In this document: positions 35,533 to 43,535 of the stretch, one piece after another
Layout: each line of letters opens with the position of its first letter
Position numbering within the stretch: the first letter of the stretch is position 1
From: Rubellimicrobium mesophilum DSM 19309
GTDB taxonomy: Bacteria; Pseudomonadota; Alphaproteobacteria; Rhodobacterales; Rhodobacteraceae
Direction of reading: 5' to 3'
Assembly: GCF_000600335.2 (NCBI RefSeq)
Contig: NZ_KK088637.1
Span: 55,206-119,205 of the forward strand
DNA length: 64,000 nucleotides
The notes under the pieces: generated by a model
The model's input: the letters and a program-made list of their open reading frames with translations, nothing else
Databases searched by the model: none
What the model was told of the DNA's origin: nothing
Translations under genes and position numbers: made by a program

Positions 35533-36177
35533 ATGCCCGGGAATCCCCTCCGCCGACTCGCCGCCCGCGTCGCGGGGCATGGGATCGTGCTGGCCTGCAA
35601 GGCCGTGACCGCCGTTCGCGCCGACTGGCGCGGCGTCCCGCCCGAGCCCCGGCAGCGCGTCTACTTCGCCAATCACACGTCCAACGCCGACATGCCGATG
35701 ATCTGGTCGGTCCTGCCGCCCGAGCTGCGCGACCGGACCCGCCCCGTCGCCGCCGCCGACTACTGGCTCGAGAGCCGGGCCCGCGCCTTCTTCGGCGCCG
35801 AGGTCTTTCGCGGCGTCCTGATCGACCGCCGCCCGGAGGCGCGCATCGACAACCCCATGGAGGCGATCCTCAGGGCCCTCGACGAGGGCTCCTCCCTCAT
35901 CATCTTCCCGGAGGGCAGGCGCAACGCCGGACCCGACCCTCTCCTCCCCTTCAAGTCGGGCCTCTACAACATCGGCGTGGCGCGCCCCGCGGTGGAGCTG
36001 GTCCCGACCTGGATCGCCAACCTGAACGCTATCATGCCCAAGGGCGAGGTCGTTCCCCTGCCCCTCATCGCCACCGTCACCTTCGGCGCGCCCCTCCGCG
36101 TGGCCGAAGGGGAGGACAAGGACGCCTTCCTCGACCGCGCCGCGCAGGCCCTCCTCGACCTGCGGGAGGCGGCATGA
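35533..36177 (+). CDS. 1-acyl-glycerol-3-phosphate acyltransferase-like protein
   Basis: The 214-residue protein has the PlsC motifs: NHTSNADMPM (H-x4-D, residues about 51-56) and FPEGRRN (FPEGxR) further on, with a basic N-terminus that may bind the membrane. PlsC makes phosphatidic acid from lysophosphatidic acid. The neighbour is a CdsA-like gene, overlapping by 4 bases, and CdsA uses phosphatidic acid. The two therefore plausibly form a lipid pair, likely accessory to the main plsC and cdsA. Confidence 0.87.
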   Translation: MPGNPLRRLAARVAGHGIVLACKAVTAVRADWRGVPPEPRQRVYFANHTSNADMPMIWSVLPPELRDRTRPVAAADYWLESRARAFFGAEVFRGVLIDRRPEARIDNPMEAILRALDEGSSLIIFPEGRRNAGPDPLLPFKSGLYNIGVARPAVELVPTWIANLNAIMPKGEVVPLPLIATVTFGAPLRVAEGEDKDAFLDRAAQALLDLREAA

Positions 36178-37118
36178 GCTCCGACTTCGCGGCCCTCGCC
36201 CTCGCCGTGGCGGGCCTGCTCCTCGTGCTGACGCTCATCGCCCAGGCCTTGCGGGCCCGCGTTCCTCCTGGCAGGCGCGTCCCCGGGGTCGAGGCCTTCG
36301 CCGCCCGGGTGCGCGGCTGGTGGGCAATGGCCGTGCTCCTCGCGCTCGCGCTTCTGCTGGGGCGCGCGGGCGTCGTCCTCCTCTTCGCCTTCGCGAGCTT
36401 CGCCGCGCTGCGCGAGGTCGCCACCTACACCGCCAAGGCCCGCGAGGACCACGCGACGCTGGCCCTCGCCTTCTTCGCGGTCCTGCCTCTCCAGTTCCTC
36501 TTCGTGGGCATGGGCTGGCCGGGGCTCTTCACCATCTTCATCCCCGTCTACGTCTTTCTGGGCCTCTCGGTCCTCTCGGCCCTGCGTGGCAGCCCGGCCC
36601 GCTTCCTCGCCCGCGTGGCCGAGACGCAATGGGCGCTCGTGACCTGCGTCTACGGCGCGAGCCACGTCCCCGCGCTGATGACCCTGAGCCTTCCCGGATC
36701 GAACGAGGGCGCGCTGCTCATCGCCTTCCTGATCCTCGCCGTTCAGGGCGGAGAGGTGGCCGATGGCCTGGCGGGCCGTCGCTGGCGGAGCCGCCCCATC
36801 GCCCCTGCCCTCTCCCCGCGCAACTGGCACGGCGCGGCCGGGGGTGTCTCCGCCGCCGCCGTGATCGGCGCGCTCCTCTCCTGGCTGACGCCCTTCGGTG
36901 TCCTGGGCTCCGCCCTGATGGCGGCCGTCGCGGCGGCGGCGGGCCTCGCGGGGACCCTCGTCCTGGCCGCCATCAAGCGCGAGCGCGGGGTCCGGGACTG
37001 GAGCCACCTGATCCCCGGCCAGGGCGGCATCCTCGACCAGTTGGGCGGCGTCTTCTTCGCCGCGCCGCTCTTCTATCATCTCACGCACTTCGGTTGGGCG
37101 GTCGGAGGGCCTCAATAG
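36174..37118 (+). CDS. CdsA-like phosphatidate cytidylyltransferase
   Basis: The 314-residue protein has about eight membrane helices and the C-terminal CDP-DAG synthase segment AIKRERGVRDWSHLIPGQGG followed by ILDQLGG. In classical CdsA the end is LDRxDSL, with a second Asp. Here the first Asp is kept but the second is replaced (LDQLGGV), as in accessory CdsA-like proteins of unproven activity. It overlaps the PlsC-like gene by 4 bases and ends 7 bases inside the convergent SDR gene. Confidence 0.85.
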   Translation: MSSDFAALALAVAGLLLVLTLIAQALRARVPPGRRVPGVEAFAARVRGWWAMAVLLALALLLGRAGVVLLFAFASFAALREVATYTAKAREDHATLALAFFAVLPLQFLFVGMGWPGLFTIFIPVYVFLGLSVLSALRGSPARFLARVAETQWALVTCVYGASHVPALMTLSLPGSNEGALLIAFLILAVQGGEVADGLAGRRWRSRPIAPALSPRNWHGAAGGVSAAAVIGALLSWLTPFGVLGSALMAAVAAAAGLAGTLVLAAIKRERGVRDWSHLIPGQGGILDQLGGVFFAAPLFYHLTHFGWAVGGPQ

Positions 37119-37858
37119 GTGGCCCGGCCCCCCGAGAGGTCGAAGACCGCGCCGGTCGTGAAGCTGTTCTCGGGCGAGCAGAGCCAGGCGATCATGCTCG
37201 CGGCCTCCTCGACCTCCAGGAAGCGTCCTCTCGGGATGCGGCTCAGCATGTAGTCGATGAACTCGGGCTTGAGTTGCTCCAGGATGCGCGTCCTGGCGGT
37301 GGCCGGCGTCACGCAGTTGACCGCGATGTTCTGGCCCGCGTGCTCCTTGCCCAGCGACTTCGTCAACGCGATGACGCCCCCCTTCGAGGCCGAGTAGGCG
37401 CCCGCGTTGGGGTTGCCTTCCTTGCCCGCGATCGAGGCGATGGTGACGATCCGCCCATAGCCCGCATCCATCATCTGCGGGAGCACGGCCCGGCAGCAGT
37501 TGTAGGTTCCGGTGAGGTTTATCTCGATGACCCGCCGCCATTCGGCCGGGTCGTAATCCACGACCTTGCCGTTGCTCCCCGCGATGCCCGCCGAGGTCAC
37601 GAGGGCCGCGACGGGACCCATCTCCGACGCGGTGCGCGCCGCCAGGGCCGCGACGGCCTCCGTATCCGCCACGTCCACCCCATAGGCCCGGTGACCCTCG
37701 CCCAGTGAGGCCGCGCTCTCGCGCGCGAGCCCCTCGTCACGGTCCCACAGGGCAAGCCGGGCGCCCGAAGCCGCAAGCCTCCGAGCCACCGCGAGACCGA
37801 TCCCCTGCGCCCCCCCGGTGACCACGGCCACTTGGTCGGACAGGTCGTACTGGTTCAT
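37112..37858 (-). CDS. Short-chain dehydrogenase/reductase
   Basis: The 248-residue classical SDR has TGGAQGIGLAVARRL (TGxxxGxG), an Asp after the second strand (ALWDRDEG) suggesting NAD+ preference, TSAGIAGSN in the NNAG position, and a catalytic Ser/Tyr-x3-Lys set in TIASIAGK and YSASKGG. The end SFTTGAVFDLSGGRATY is typical. It resembles sugar or 3-oxoacyl-ACP reductase-like SDRs; the substrate is undetermined. The ATG is at 37858, with a non-coding upstream extension of the frame. Confidence 0.9.
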   Translation of the reverse strand: MNQYDLSDQVAVVTGGAQGIGLAVARRLAASGARLALWDRDEGLARESAASLGEGHRAYGVDVADTEAVAALAARTASEMGPVAALVTSAGIAGSNGKVVDYDPAEWRRVIEINLTGTYNCCRAVLPQMMDAGYGRIVTIASIAGKEGNPNAGAYSASKGGVIALTKSLGKEHAGQNIAVNCVTPATARTRILEQLKPEFIDYMLSRIPRGRFLEVEEAASMIAWLCSPENSFTTGAVFDLSGGRATY

Positions 37859-38153
37859 CGCAGAGTCTCCATTCGCAGGACAGGGTCTCCTCTTCCTCGC
37901 CCGTCCGGCGCCGCGAATGCAATTCCAAAACACCGGAACGGAAGGGCTCCGGCGACCGCATCGCCACGGCGGGCGTGTCGCCCGGCTTTCGGCACGGCAG
38001 CACCGCCGCCCGACCCCGGACCGCCGCCTTGCCAACCATCACGACAGGGACCCGCGTGGGGGGCGGGACGACAGGCCCCGTTCAACCCGCGGCTGCCCAA
38101 GGAGAAGGCACTCGGCCCAGGGCGGCATCATAGGTCAGCTTCGCTTCTGCATT

Positions 38154-38168
38154 TGCTGCATAGCAGCA
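38154..38168. promoter_or_regulatory. Palindrome resembling a PhaR site
   Basis: TGCTGCATAGCAGCA is a perfect 6-bp inverted repeat around ATA. It fits the CTGC-N3-GCAG pattern reported for the PHB regulator PhaR in Paracoccus and Rhodobacter. A related half site (GTGCAGTCGCAGCA) lies 20 bases further on. No phasin gene is visible next to it; it lies upstream of the candidate hairpin RNA. Confidence 0.35.
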
Positions 38169-38218
38169 TTGCGCAACGATCCATTGTGCAGTCGCAGCAA
38201 AAGAGCGATCTTAGCGCT

Positions 38219-38349
38219 AACGGCGCGGCCATCCTCCTCCCGGCCCCGTCGAACCTTCATCGGAACGGCCACCCTCTCCTCCTCCCTGGGTTGGCCCCTA
38301 CCGGACGGCGGCGCCCTCTCTCCTCCCTGGGCAGCCGCCGTTTCTTTTT
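38219..38349 (+). ncRNA. Candidate three-hairpin anti-SD small RNA (cuckoo/CcsR-like)
   Basis: Three hairpins follow each other, and each loop carries a CCUCC-rich anti-Shine-Dalgarno motif. Hairpin 1 (38221-38251) is a 10-bp stem with loop ATCCTCCTCCC. Hairpin 2 (38267-38296) is GGCCACCC/GGGTTGGCC with loop TCTCCTCCTCCCT. Hairpin 3 (38306-38340) is CGGCGGCGCCC/GGGCAGCCGCCG with loop TCTCTCCTCCCT, and TTTCTTTTT follows, so it is also a rho-independent terminator. Stress-induced CcsR/cuckoo RNAs of Rhodobacterales have this loop motif, usually in two hairpins and often next to a DUF1127 gene. None is seen here. A weak promoter (TTGTGC, 17 bases, GATCTT) precedes it; the 5' end is a guess. Confidence 0.7.
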
Positions 38350-38457
38350 CCACATCGACACGCGCAGGCCCAGGGCAGATCCGGCGTCGCTAGGTCATTG
38401 CCCTCCTCGCATCCAGGCGCCAGTCTCCGAGCCATGCGAACCAGCGGGAGCCCGGCC

Positions 38458-39417
38458 ATGACCCTGAGATGCGGCGCGGTCCAGTTCCGGCACGCGGCTG
38501 GGGCGAAGGAGGAGAACTTCGCGACCGTAGAGCGGTTCGCCCGGCGGGCGCAGGAGCAGGGCGTCAAGGTCCTCGCCTTCCCGGAGATGTGCCTCACCGG
38601 CTACTGGCACACCCGCCACCTCGACCGTGCCGGGTGGGAGGCGCTGTCCGAACCCGTGCCGGAAGGCCCGTCCACGCAGCGGCTTCTGGCGCTCTCGCGC
38701 GAGCTCGACATGGTGCTGGGCGTCGGGCTGGTCGAAGCGGCCCAGGGCCGCCTCTACAACACCTACGTCGTGGCCCTGCCCGACGGCTCGTGGCACCGCC
38801 ACCGCAAGCTCCACGCCTTCGAGAGTCCGCACATCTCCAGCGGCGACAGCTTCACGGTGTTCGACACGCCCCTCGGCGTCCGCCTCGGGGTGCTGATCTG
38901 CTACGACAACAACATCGTCGAGAACGTGCGGGCCACGGCGCTCCTGGGCTGCGACATCCTCCTCGCCCCGCACCAGACGGGGGCGACCGCCTCGCGCAGC
39001 CCGCACGGGATGAAGCCCATCGACCCGGCGCTCTGGCACGCCCGCCACGAGGACCCTGAGGCGCTCCGGCGGGAGTTCCAAGGCGACAAGGGACGCGGCT
39101 GGCTCATGCGCTGGCTGCCGTCCCGCGCGCACGACAACGGCCTTTTCATCCTCTTCGCGAACGGCGTGGGGCTGGACGACGACGAGGTGCGGACCGGCAA
39201 CGCCATGATCCTCGACCCCTACGGCCGCATCCTGGCCGAGAGCGACGCCATCGAGGACGACCTCGTGGTCGCCGACCTCGACCTGAGCCTTCTGCCCCTC
39301 TGCACCGGACGGCGCTGGATCCGCGGGCGGCGCCCGGAGCTCTACGGCTCCCTGGCCGTGCCCCTCGGCCACGAGATGTCGCCGCAAGAGGCGCGCTTCT
39401 CGGACAAGCCGACCTGA
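38458..39417 (+). CDS. Nitrilase-superfamily carbon-nitrogen hydrolase
   Basis: The 319-residue protein has the nitrilase triad: Glu in LAFPEMCLTGY, Lys in HRHRKLHAFE and Cys in GVLICYDNNIVEN. The C-terminal TGNAMILDPYGRILAE strand is also typical. Such enzymes hydrolyse amides, nitriles or carbamoyl groups in the cytoplasm; the substrate cannot be told. I chose the ATG at 38458 (GGGAG 9 bases before it) over one at 38434. It stands alone behind the candidate small RNA. Confidence 0.9.
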   Translation: MTLRCGAVQFRHAAGAKEENFATVERFARRAQEQGVKVLAFPEMCLTGYWHTRHLDRAGWEALSEPVPEGPSTQRLLALSRELDMVLGVGLVEAAQGRLYNTYVVALPDGSWHRHRKLHAFESPHISSGDSFTVFDTPLGVRLGVLICYDNNIVENVRATALLGCDILLAPHQTGATASRSPHGMKPIDPALWHARHEDPEALRREFQGDKGRGWLMRWLPSRAHDNGLFILFANGVGLDDDEVRTGNAMILDPYGRILAESDAIEDDLVVADLDLSLLPLCTGRRWIRGRRPELYGSLAVPLGHEMSPQEARFSDKPT

Positions 39418-39587
39418 GGGCGCCGTCCAGCAGCGACGCGGACGAGCCGGGCATTCGGGCGCCTCCAGCAGGGCTCGCCCCAACTCTCCGCGAGGTCGGC
39501 CGGCGACGACTGGCCTCCTTGGGGCAGGATGATAGGATCGCTGCCGTCGAACGCCCGATCGAGGGTGGGTAGCCACCGCAGAAACAC

Positions 39588-40760
39588 ATGGATGTCACGG
39601 AACTCGATATCGGAGGCGCCCCGGCCGAGCCGCGCACAAGTCCGCGCCGGGCCGCCCTCGACGCCCTGGAGCGCCTCCTGCGCGCCCATCAGGCGCTCCG
39701 CGAGCAGCGGACCCCCGAGGGGCCCCATGGTCTCCTGCGCCCCGCGCGGGAGGACGAGGCCGACCTGATCGAGGCCGTGTTCCACCACTGCGGGGTCCCC
39801 CTGCCCGACACCCTCCGCGCCATCTACCGCCGGACGCTCGGCATCGGGAACCCGGTCTCCCGGCTCCCCGTGCTGGCGGCCCCCTTCCTCAGAGCGGCGC
39901 TCCCCGACGAGGGCTTCGGCTGTCCGGTCGTGGGCTTGGAGGCCCTCGAGGACGAACTCGGGCTCCACCGGGACGACGGCGAGGACGAGCGCCCGCCGTT
40001 CCTCGTCCTGGGCCACGCCGCGCCGCTGGGCCTCATGGTCGGCCGCAACGGACTCTGGTCGCTCGGGGACCCGCAGGCAGGTCGGGACCGGCCGGACCCG
40101 AGGGGCTTCGACCTCGTCTTCGAGACCGCGTTCCGCACCTATGTCGACCAGGTGCTCCTCCTCTGGGCCAACGACCTCGCCGGCGACATCGTGAGGCCCC
40201 GCGACCTCGACCTCACCCGGGGCGCCCGCCTGACCGACATGCCCGCCGAGCTCCGGAAGGCTCTGGCCCGCCTCGCGGCACCCCGCCCCTTGGGGCCCCG
40301 GACCTGGGGCGACATTCAGCCCCTCGACAATGCCGACCTGCTGCGCGCCACGCGCCGGGGCGAGACATCAGCCGGTCCCCTCGACCCGCAGATCGCGGTC
40401 GTGGGCCTGCCCTATGGCGACCGCCCGGAGATCGTAGGCCAGATCGCTCCTGGCACCCGGCTCCGGCTGCGTCCCGTGGACGACAATCCGCACGACCCGA
40501 ATGCCGTCGAGGTCTGGCACGACCGGGATACGCCGATCCGCGTGGGCTTCGTGGCCCGCAGGGATGCCCCCCATGTCCGGGCCCTGCCGCAGGGAGCCGA
40601 GGCGTGGCGCCTTCGAGTCGCGGCCAGCTCGGACAGCGTCCTCTATGCGGCGCTGGAGATGCGGCGACCGGAGGACGACCTTCCCTCGGATGCGCAGGGC
40701 GAGGGGCCGGACCTGACCTCACACGGCCAGAGCCGGGATCTCTTCTCGCGGGGAACATGA
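39588..40760 (+). CDS. SUKH-like / HIRAN domain fusion protein
   Basis: The 390-residue protein has two parts. The N-terminal part (about residues 45-205) resembles the SMI1/KNR4 (SUKH) fold: LIEAVFHHCGVPLPDTLRAIY, then PPFLVLGHAAPLGLMVGRNG and FDLVFETAFRTYVDQVL. The C-terminal part (about 262-350) is a HIRAN domain (AVVGLPYGDRPEIV, RLRPVDDNPHDPNAVEVWH, VGFVARRDAP), a module found with DNA-repair helicases and binding 3' DNA ends. SUKH proteins are often immunity factors. The SUKH call is my inference; the HIRAN call is firmer. It is the last host gene before the integrated element. Confidence 0.7.
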   Translation: MDVTELDIGGAPAEPRTSPRRAALDALERLLRAHQALREQRTPEGPHGLLRPAREDEADLIEAVFHHCGVPLPDTLRAIYRRTLGIGNPVSRLPVLAAPFLRAALPDEGFGCPVVGLEALEDELGLHRDDGEDERPPFLVLGHAAPLGLMVGRNGLWSLGDPQAGRDRPDPRGFDLVFETAFRTYVDQVLLLWANDLAGDIVRPRDLDLTRGARLTDMPAELRKALARLAAPRPLGPRTWGDIQPLDNADLLRATRRGETSAGPLDPQIAVVGLPYGDRPEIVGQIAPGTRLRLRPVDDNPHDPNAVEVWHDRDTPIRVGFVARRDAPHVRALPQGAEAWRLRVAASSDSVLYAALEMRRPEDDLPSDAQGEGPDLTSHGQSRDLFSRGT

Positions 40761-40914
40761 TCCCGGGGACCGTCTCCGACCGGCGTTGAAGGCACGCGGA
40801 CGGCCTTGCGCCTCGCGTCGTCCGCGATCACTTCGCCAGGCGCGATCCAAGCAGGTTCGGACCCGCCTCGGACGCAGGCTGCAAACCCCGATACATGCAG
40901 GGGTCCTGTCGAGG

Positions 40915-40930
40915 CTGGCGATCCCGGGAG
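40915..40930. other. attL core (tRNA 3'-end duplicate)
   Basis: CTGGCGATCCCGGGAG is identical to the tRNA-Arg 3' end at 59907-59922. Beyond it the two sites diverge at once, as expected for a site-specific integration duplication. Confidence 0.8.
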
Positions 40931-40982
40931 AACGTTCAAACCTATTGCTAGCCAACCGGTTACGTTGGCGAACCGTGGCAAG

Positions 40983-41402
40983 GTGCCCGTTGATATTCTT
41001 GGCAGAAATCCCGGTGTGGCGAACCTCGCCCACGCGGCTGTGGCCCGTATGGTTCGGGACACGCTGGCGCTCGCTGGTGACGGCCTAGAACCCTTCTGGG
41101 GCCTCTCTGTCGTCCTAAGGGCCAAGCTGAGCCCCTGGGAACGCCAGAGCCTCGCCTGGGCCGCTCTGATGGCCTGCGACGACGAAGAGGCTGAGGGCAT
41201 CGCGGAGCGCGTCCTGGGGCCGCCGGAGGGCGCAGGCCACCCGCCGGTGCCGTTCATGGACGTGGCCGAGGAGGCGATGCAATGGGCTGCCTGGGCGTCG
41301 CGCGAGGAGCTCAAGACTTACCTCTTGGCGTGCTTCAACGCCCTTCCGGCAACGGAGCGAGCCAAGTTCCTGTCGCTGGTGATGGGGGCGCGGGCAGCAT
41401 GA
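40983..41402 (+). CDS. Hypothetical element protein before the replication gene
   Basis: The frame ends in TGA overlapping the next ATG (ATGA), so it is coupled to the ATPase gene. The likely start is GTG 40983 (139 residues); TTG 40965 and ATG 41049 are alternatives. The protein (VPVDILGRNPGVANLAHAAV..., then helical SPWERQSLAWAALMACDDEE) has no recognised domain, but is probably a partner of the replication protein or a regulator. It is the first gene inside attL. Confidence 0.65.
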   Translation: MPVDILGRNPGVANLAHAAVARMVRDTLALAGDGLEPFWGLSVVLRAKLSPWERQSLAWAALMACDDEEAEGIAERVLGPPEGAGHPPVPFMDVAEEAMQWAAWASREELKTYLLACFNALPATERAKFLSLVMGARAA

Positions 41403-42586
41403 GGGTTGCCAACTCCGCCGAACGCCCGACCTTCGACGCGGCCGAGAGCCTGAGACGCTACACGGAGCAGGCTGCGGCAGAGGCTAGGGCCGAATGGCTC
41501 AAACAGAACCCCGACAAGGCAGCCCACGCCGCGCGCCAGTCGCGTTTCTACTCGGCTGCTGAACTTGAGGGGAAGGCTGTCCCCGAGCAGCCCTGGCTTG
41601 TGCGGGATCTGGTGCCCGACCGCGAGGTGACGCTGTTCTCCGGCGACGGCGGCACCGGCAAGTCGCTTCTGGCCCAGCAACTCGGCATCGGCGTCGCGAC
41701 GAATAGCGGCTGGCTCGGGATGCCCGTTAAGGCGGGGCGCGTGATCTTCATATCGGCCGAGGATGACGAGGACGAGCTGCACCGGCGGACGGATCGCATC
41801 CTGCGGGCGACGGGTCGCAGCTATGACGACCTGGCCGGTCTGACGCTCCGCAGCCTCGCCGGGGAGGACGCGCTGCTTGCAGTCGAGTCGGGCCTCGCCC
41901 TCATACACACTGAGTTGTTCAAGGAGTTGGAGCGGCGTGCGACCAAGGACACCCCGGCGCTGATCGTGATCGACACGCTGGCGGACGTGTATCCGTCCAA
42001 CGAGAACGACCGCACCAAGGTGCGCCAGTTCATCGGCATCCTGCGCGGCCTTGCCAAGCGGCGACAATGCGCTGTGATGCTGCTGGCTCACCCGTCGCTG
42101 ACCGGACTGACCTCGGGCTCGGGGACCTCGGGTTCGACCGCCTGGAACAACTCCGTCCGGTCGCGGCTCTACCTATCCCGCGTTGCCGACGATGGATACG
42201 AGCCTGACCCCGACAAGCGGGTGCTCTCGACCAAGAAGGCCAACTATAGCCAGGTCGGGGGCGAGATCGCCCTGACGTGGAAGGCGGGCGTGTTCACGTC
42301 CGACGCCACGCCCAAGGACCTCGACAAGCGGGCTGCCAGTGCCAAGGCCGAGCGGGTGTTCTTGTCCCTGCTGGACGAGTTCACGGCCCAGGGCCGGCGC
42401 GTCAACCACGCGGGCGCCTCGACCTACGCACCCTCGCAGTTCGCTAAGCACCCCAAGCGGGAAGGCATCAGCAAGAGCGGCTTTGCCACGGCCATGAACA
42501 ACCTGCTGAGCGCCGGGACGATCACCGTGGGCGAGGAAGGGCCGCCCTCCCGGCGCACCAAGTTCCTCAAGAGGGCGGGCCAGTGA
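41399..42586 (+). CDS. RepA-like hexameric helicase/AAA ATPase
   Basis: The 395-residue protein has an AAA_25/RepA-type ATPase core (about residues 60-300). Walker A is FSGDGGTGKSLLAQQL, and the Walker B strand is ALIVIDTLADVYPSNEND. Further on, VMLLAHPSLTG and SGSTAWNNSVRSRLYL are typical of RecA-like primase-helicase loaders (sensor and arginine-finger regions). The C-terminal 100 residues (FATAMNNLLSAGTI) look like a winged helix. It should drive replication of the excised element. Iteron-like repeats begin 7 bases after its stop. Confidence 0.85.
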   Translation: MRVANSAERPTFDAAESLRRYTEQAAAEARAEWLKQNPDKAAHAARQSRFYSAAELEGKAVPEQPWLVRDLVPDREVTLFSGDGGTGKSLLAQQLGIGVATNSGWLGMPVKAGRVIFISAEDDEDELHRRTDRILRATGRSYDDLAGLTLRSLAGEDALLAVESGLALIHTELFKELERRATKDTPALIVIDTLADVYPSNENDRTKVRQFIGILRGLAKRRQCAVMLLAHPSLTGLTSGSGTSGSTAWNNSVRSRLYLSRVADDGYEPDPDKRVLSTKKANYSQVGGEIALTWKAGVFTSDATPKDLDKRAASAKAERVFLSLLDEFTAQGRRVNHAGASTYAPSQFAKHPKREGISKSGFATAMNNLLSAGTITVGEEGPPSRRTKFLKRAGQ

Positions 42587-42592
42587 TGACCC

Positions 42593-42670
42593 TTCAACCC
42601 CTGCTTCAACCCCCGTTCAACCCGGGGGCTTCAACCCCCTTCACTCCCGCTTCAATCCCCATTCAACCCC
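42593..42670 (+). repeat. Iteron-like array, candidate replication origin
   Basis: Seven copies of a TTCAACCCC-like motif start at 42593, 42605, 42616, 42630, 42640, 42651 and 42662. Spacings are 12, 11, 14, 10, 11 and 11 bases, close to one helical turn. Copies 5 (TTCACTCCC) and 6 (TTCAATCCC) are diverged. The array directly follows the RepA-like gene in a 215-bp non-coding stretch, the classical position of an iteron origin. The short spacing argues against CRISPR. Confidence 0.65.
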
Positions 42671-42801
42671 CTAGCCACACACACCCCCATACCCCCAGAG
42701 GCGTTGCACCCGCCCTTAGAGGCGGGGGGCACGCCTAACCGACGACCGCGACAGGGCGCCGCTAGAGCACCCGCCGCACGAGGCAGTGAACCGAGACGAG
42801 C

Positions 42802-43014
42802 ATGGACATGACCCCACCCACCTTCATCGACGCCCTCTCCACCGGCACAGACAAAATCTGGGGCCTTCGAGCCATCGCCCAAGCGCTCGGCCTCTCGGTG
42901 GACACCACAAGGCGCCTGGCCAGCAAGCCGGGTGTGCCGATCTACCAACCGGCCGGGCGATACTTCGCAGTCCGGTCTGAGCTGAACGCGTGGCTCAGGT
43001 CGAAGGCGGGCTAA
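42802..43014 (+). CDS. Small helix-turn-helix protein (excisionase/AlpA-like)
   Basis: The 70-residue protein contains a MerR/AlpA-like HTH: IWGLRAIAQALGLSVDTTRRL, then YQPAGRYFAVRSELNAWLR, which is the wing and helix pattern of excisionase-like proteins (about residues 19-67). A second ATG two codons in is possible. Position beside the origin and on the opposite end from the integrase suggests either excisionase or activator. No direct test is possible here. Confidence 0.65.
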   Translation: MDMTPPTFIDALSTGTDKIWGLRAIAQALGLSVDTTRRLASKPGVPIYQPAGRYFAVRSELNAWLRSKAG

Positions 43015-43299
43015 TCAAGGCATGTCGCCGTCCGGCTCGAGTGCGAGCATGGCAGCATAGGCCGAAGCCTGCCTTGCCTTGGAGATCGGGAACCTGTGGA
43101 ACTTGCATAGACCGAAGGTGGTAATCGCCTCACCCGCTGCTGTACGCCCTGGCAGCGGATAGTGGACGACACCGCGCCAGAGCATGCCACCGTCCTTCAG
43201 CACCCAGATACGCTCAACGGTCCTGGTGTGCAGGCGAAAGCCTACGATCACCGTCTGGCAGTCATGCTGCCAATGTCTGCACTCAAGTAATCTCGGCAT
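43015..43299 (-). CDS. Hypothetical element protein
   Basis: The 94-residue frame starts at ATG 43299 behind GGGGAGGTGTGCCG, a strong ribosome binding site. It is Cys/His-rich at the start (MPRLLECRHWQHDCQT) and then beta-rich (VERIWVLKDGGMLWRGVV). No family recognised. It is convergent with the HTH gene, sharing the boundary base. The 236 bases to the portal gene contain no gene that I can support. Confidence 0.6.
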   Translation of the reverse strand: MPRLLECRHWQHDCQTVIVGFRLHTRTVERIWVLKDGGMLWRGVVHYPLPGRTAAGEAITTFGLCKFHRFPISKARQASAYAAMLALEPDGDMP

Positions 43300-43535
43300 C
43301 GGCACACCTCCCCTTGGAGCAGCCATGCGGCCCGAGTTGCCGCAAGGTCAGCTTAGCGCAGCAGCCGGGGGGTGGTCTAGAACTTTCGCCTAGGGGACGG
43401 AGACCGGCGGGGGCACAGCGCGTGATATTTGCCCGAAATGGGAAAACGCCGGGCCTCCAAATGCGACGCAAATCAACGTTCTGCTAGGTCCTGCTAGCTA
43501 CCCGTCCGCCTCGCGCGCGCGATGATGAGCGGACC

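Noticed and set aside
42593..42670. CRISPR array.
   Set aside because: The repeat unit is about 9 bases with 10-14 base spacing and no unique spacers of 30 bases or more. No cas gene is present.
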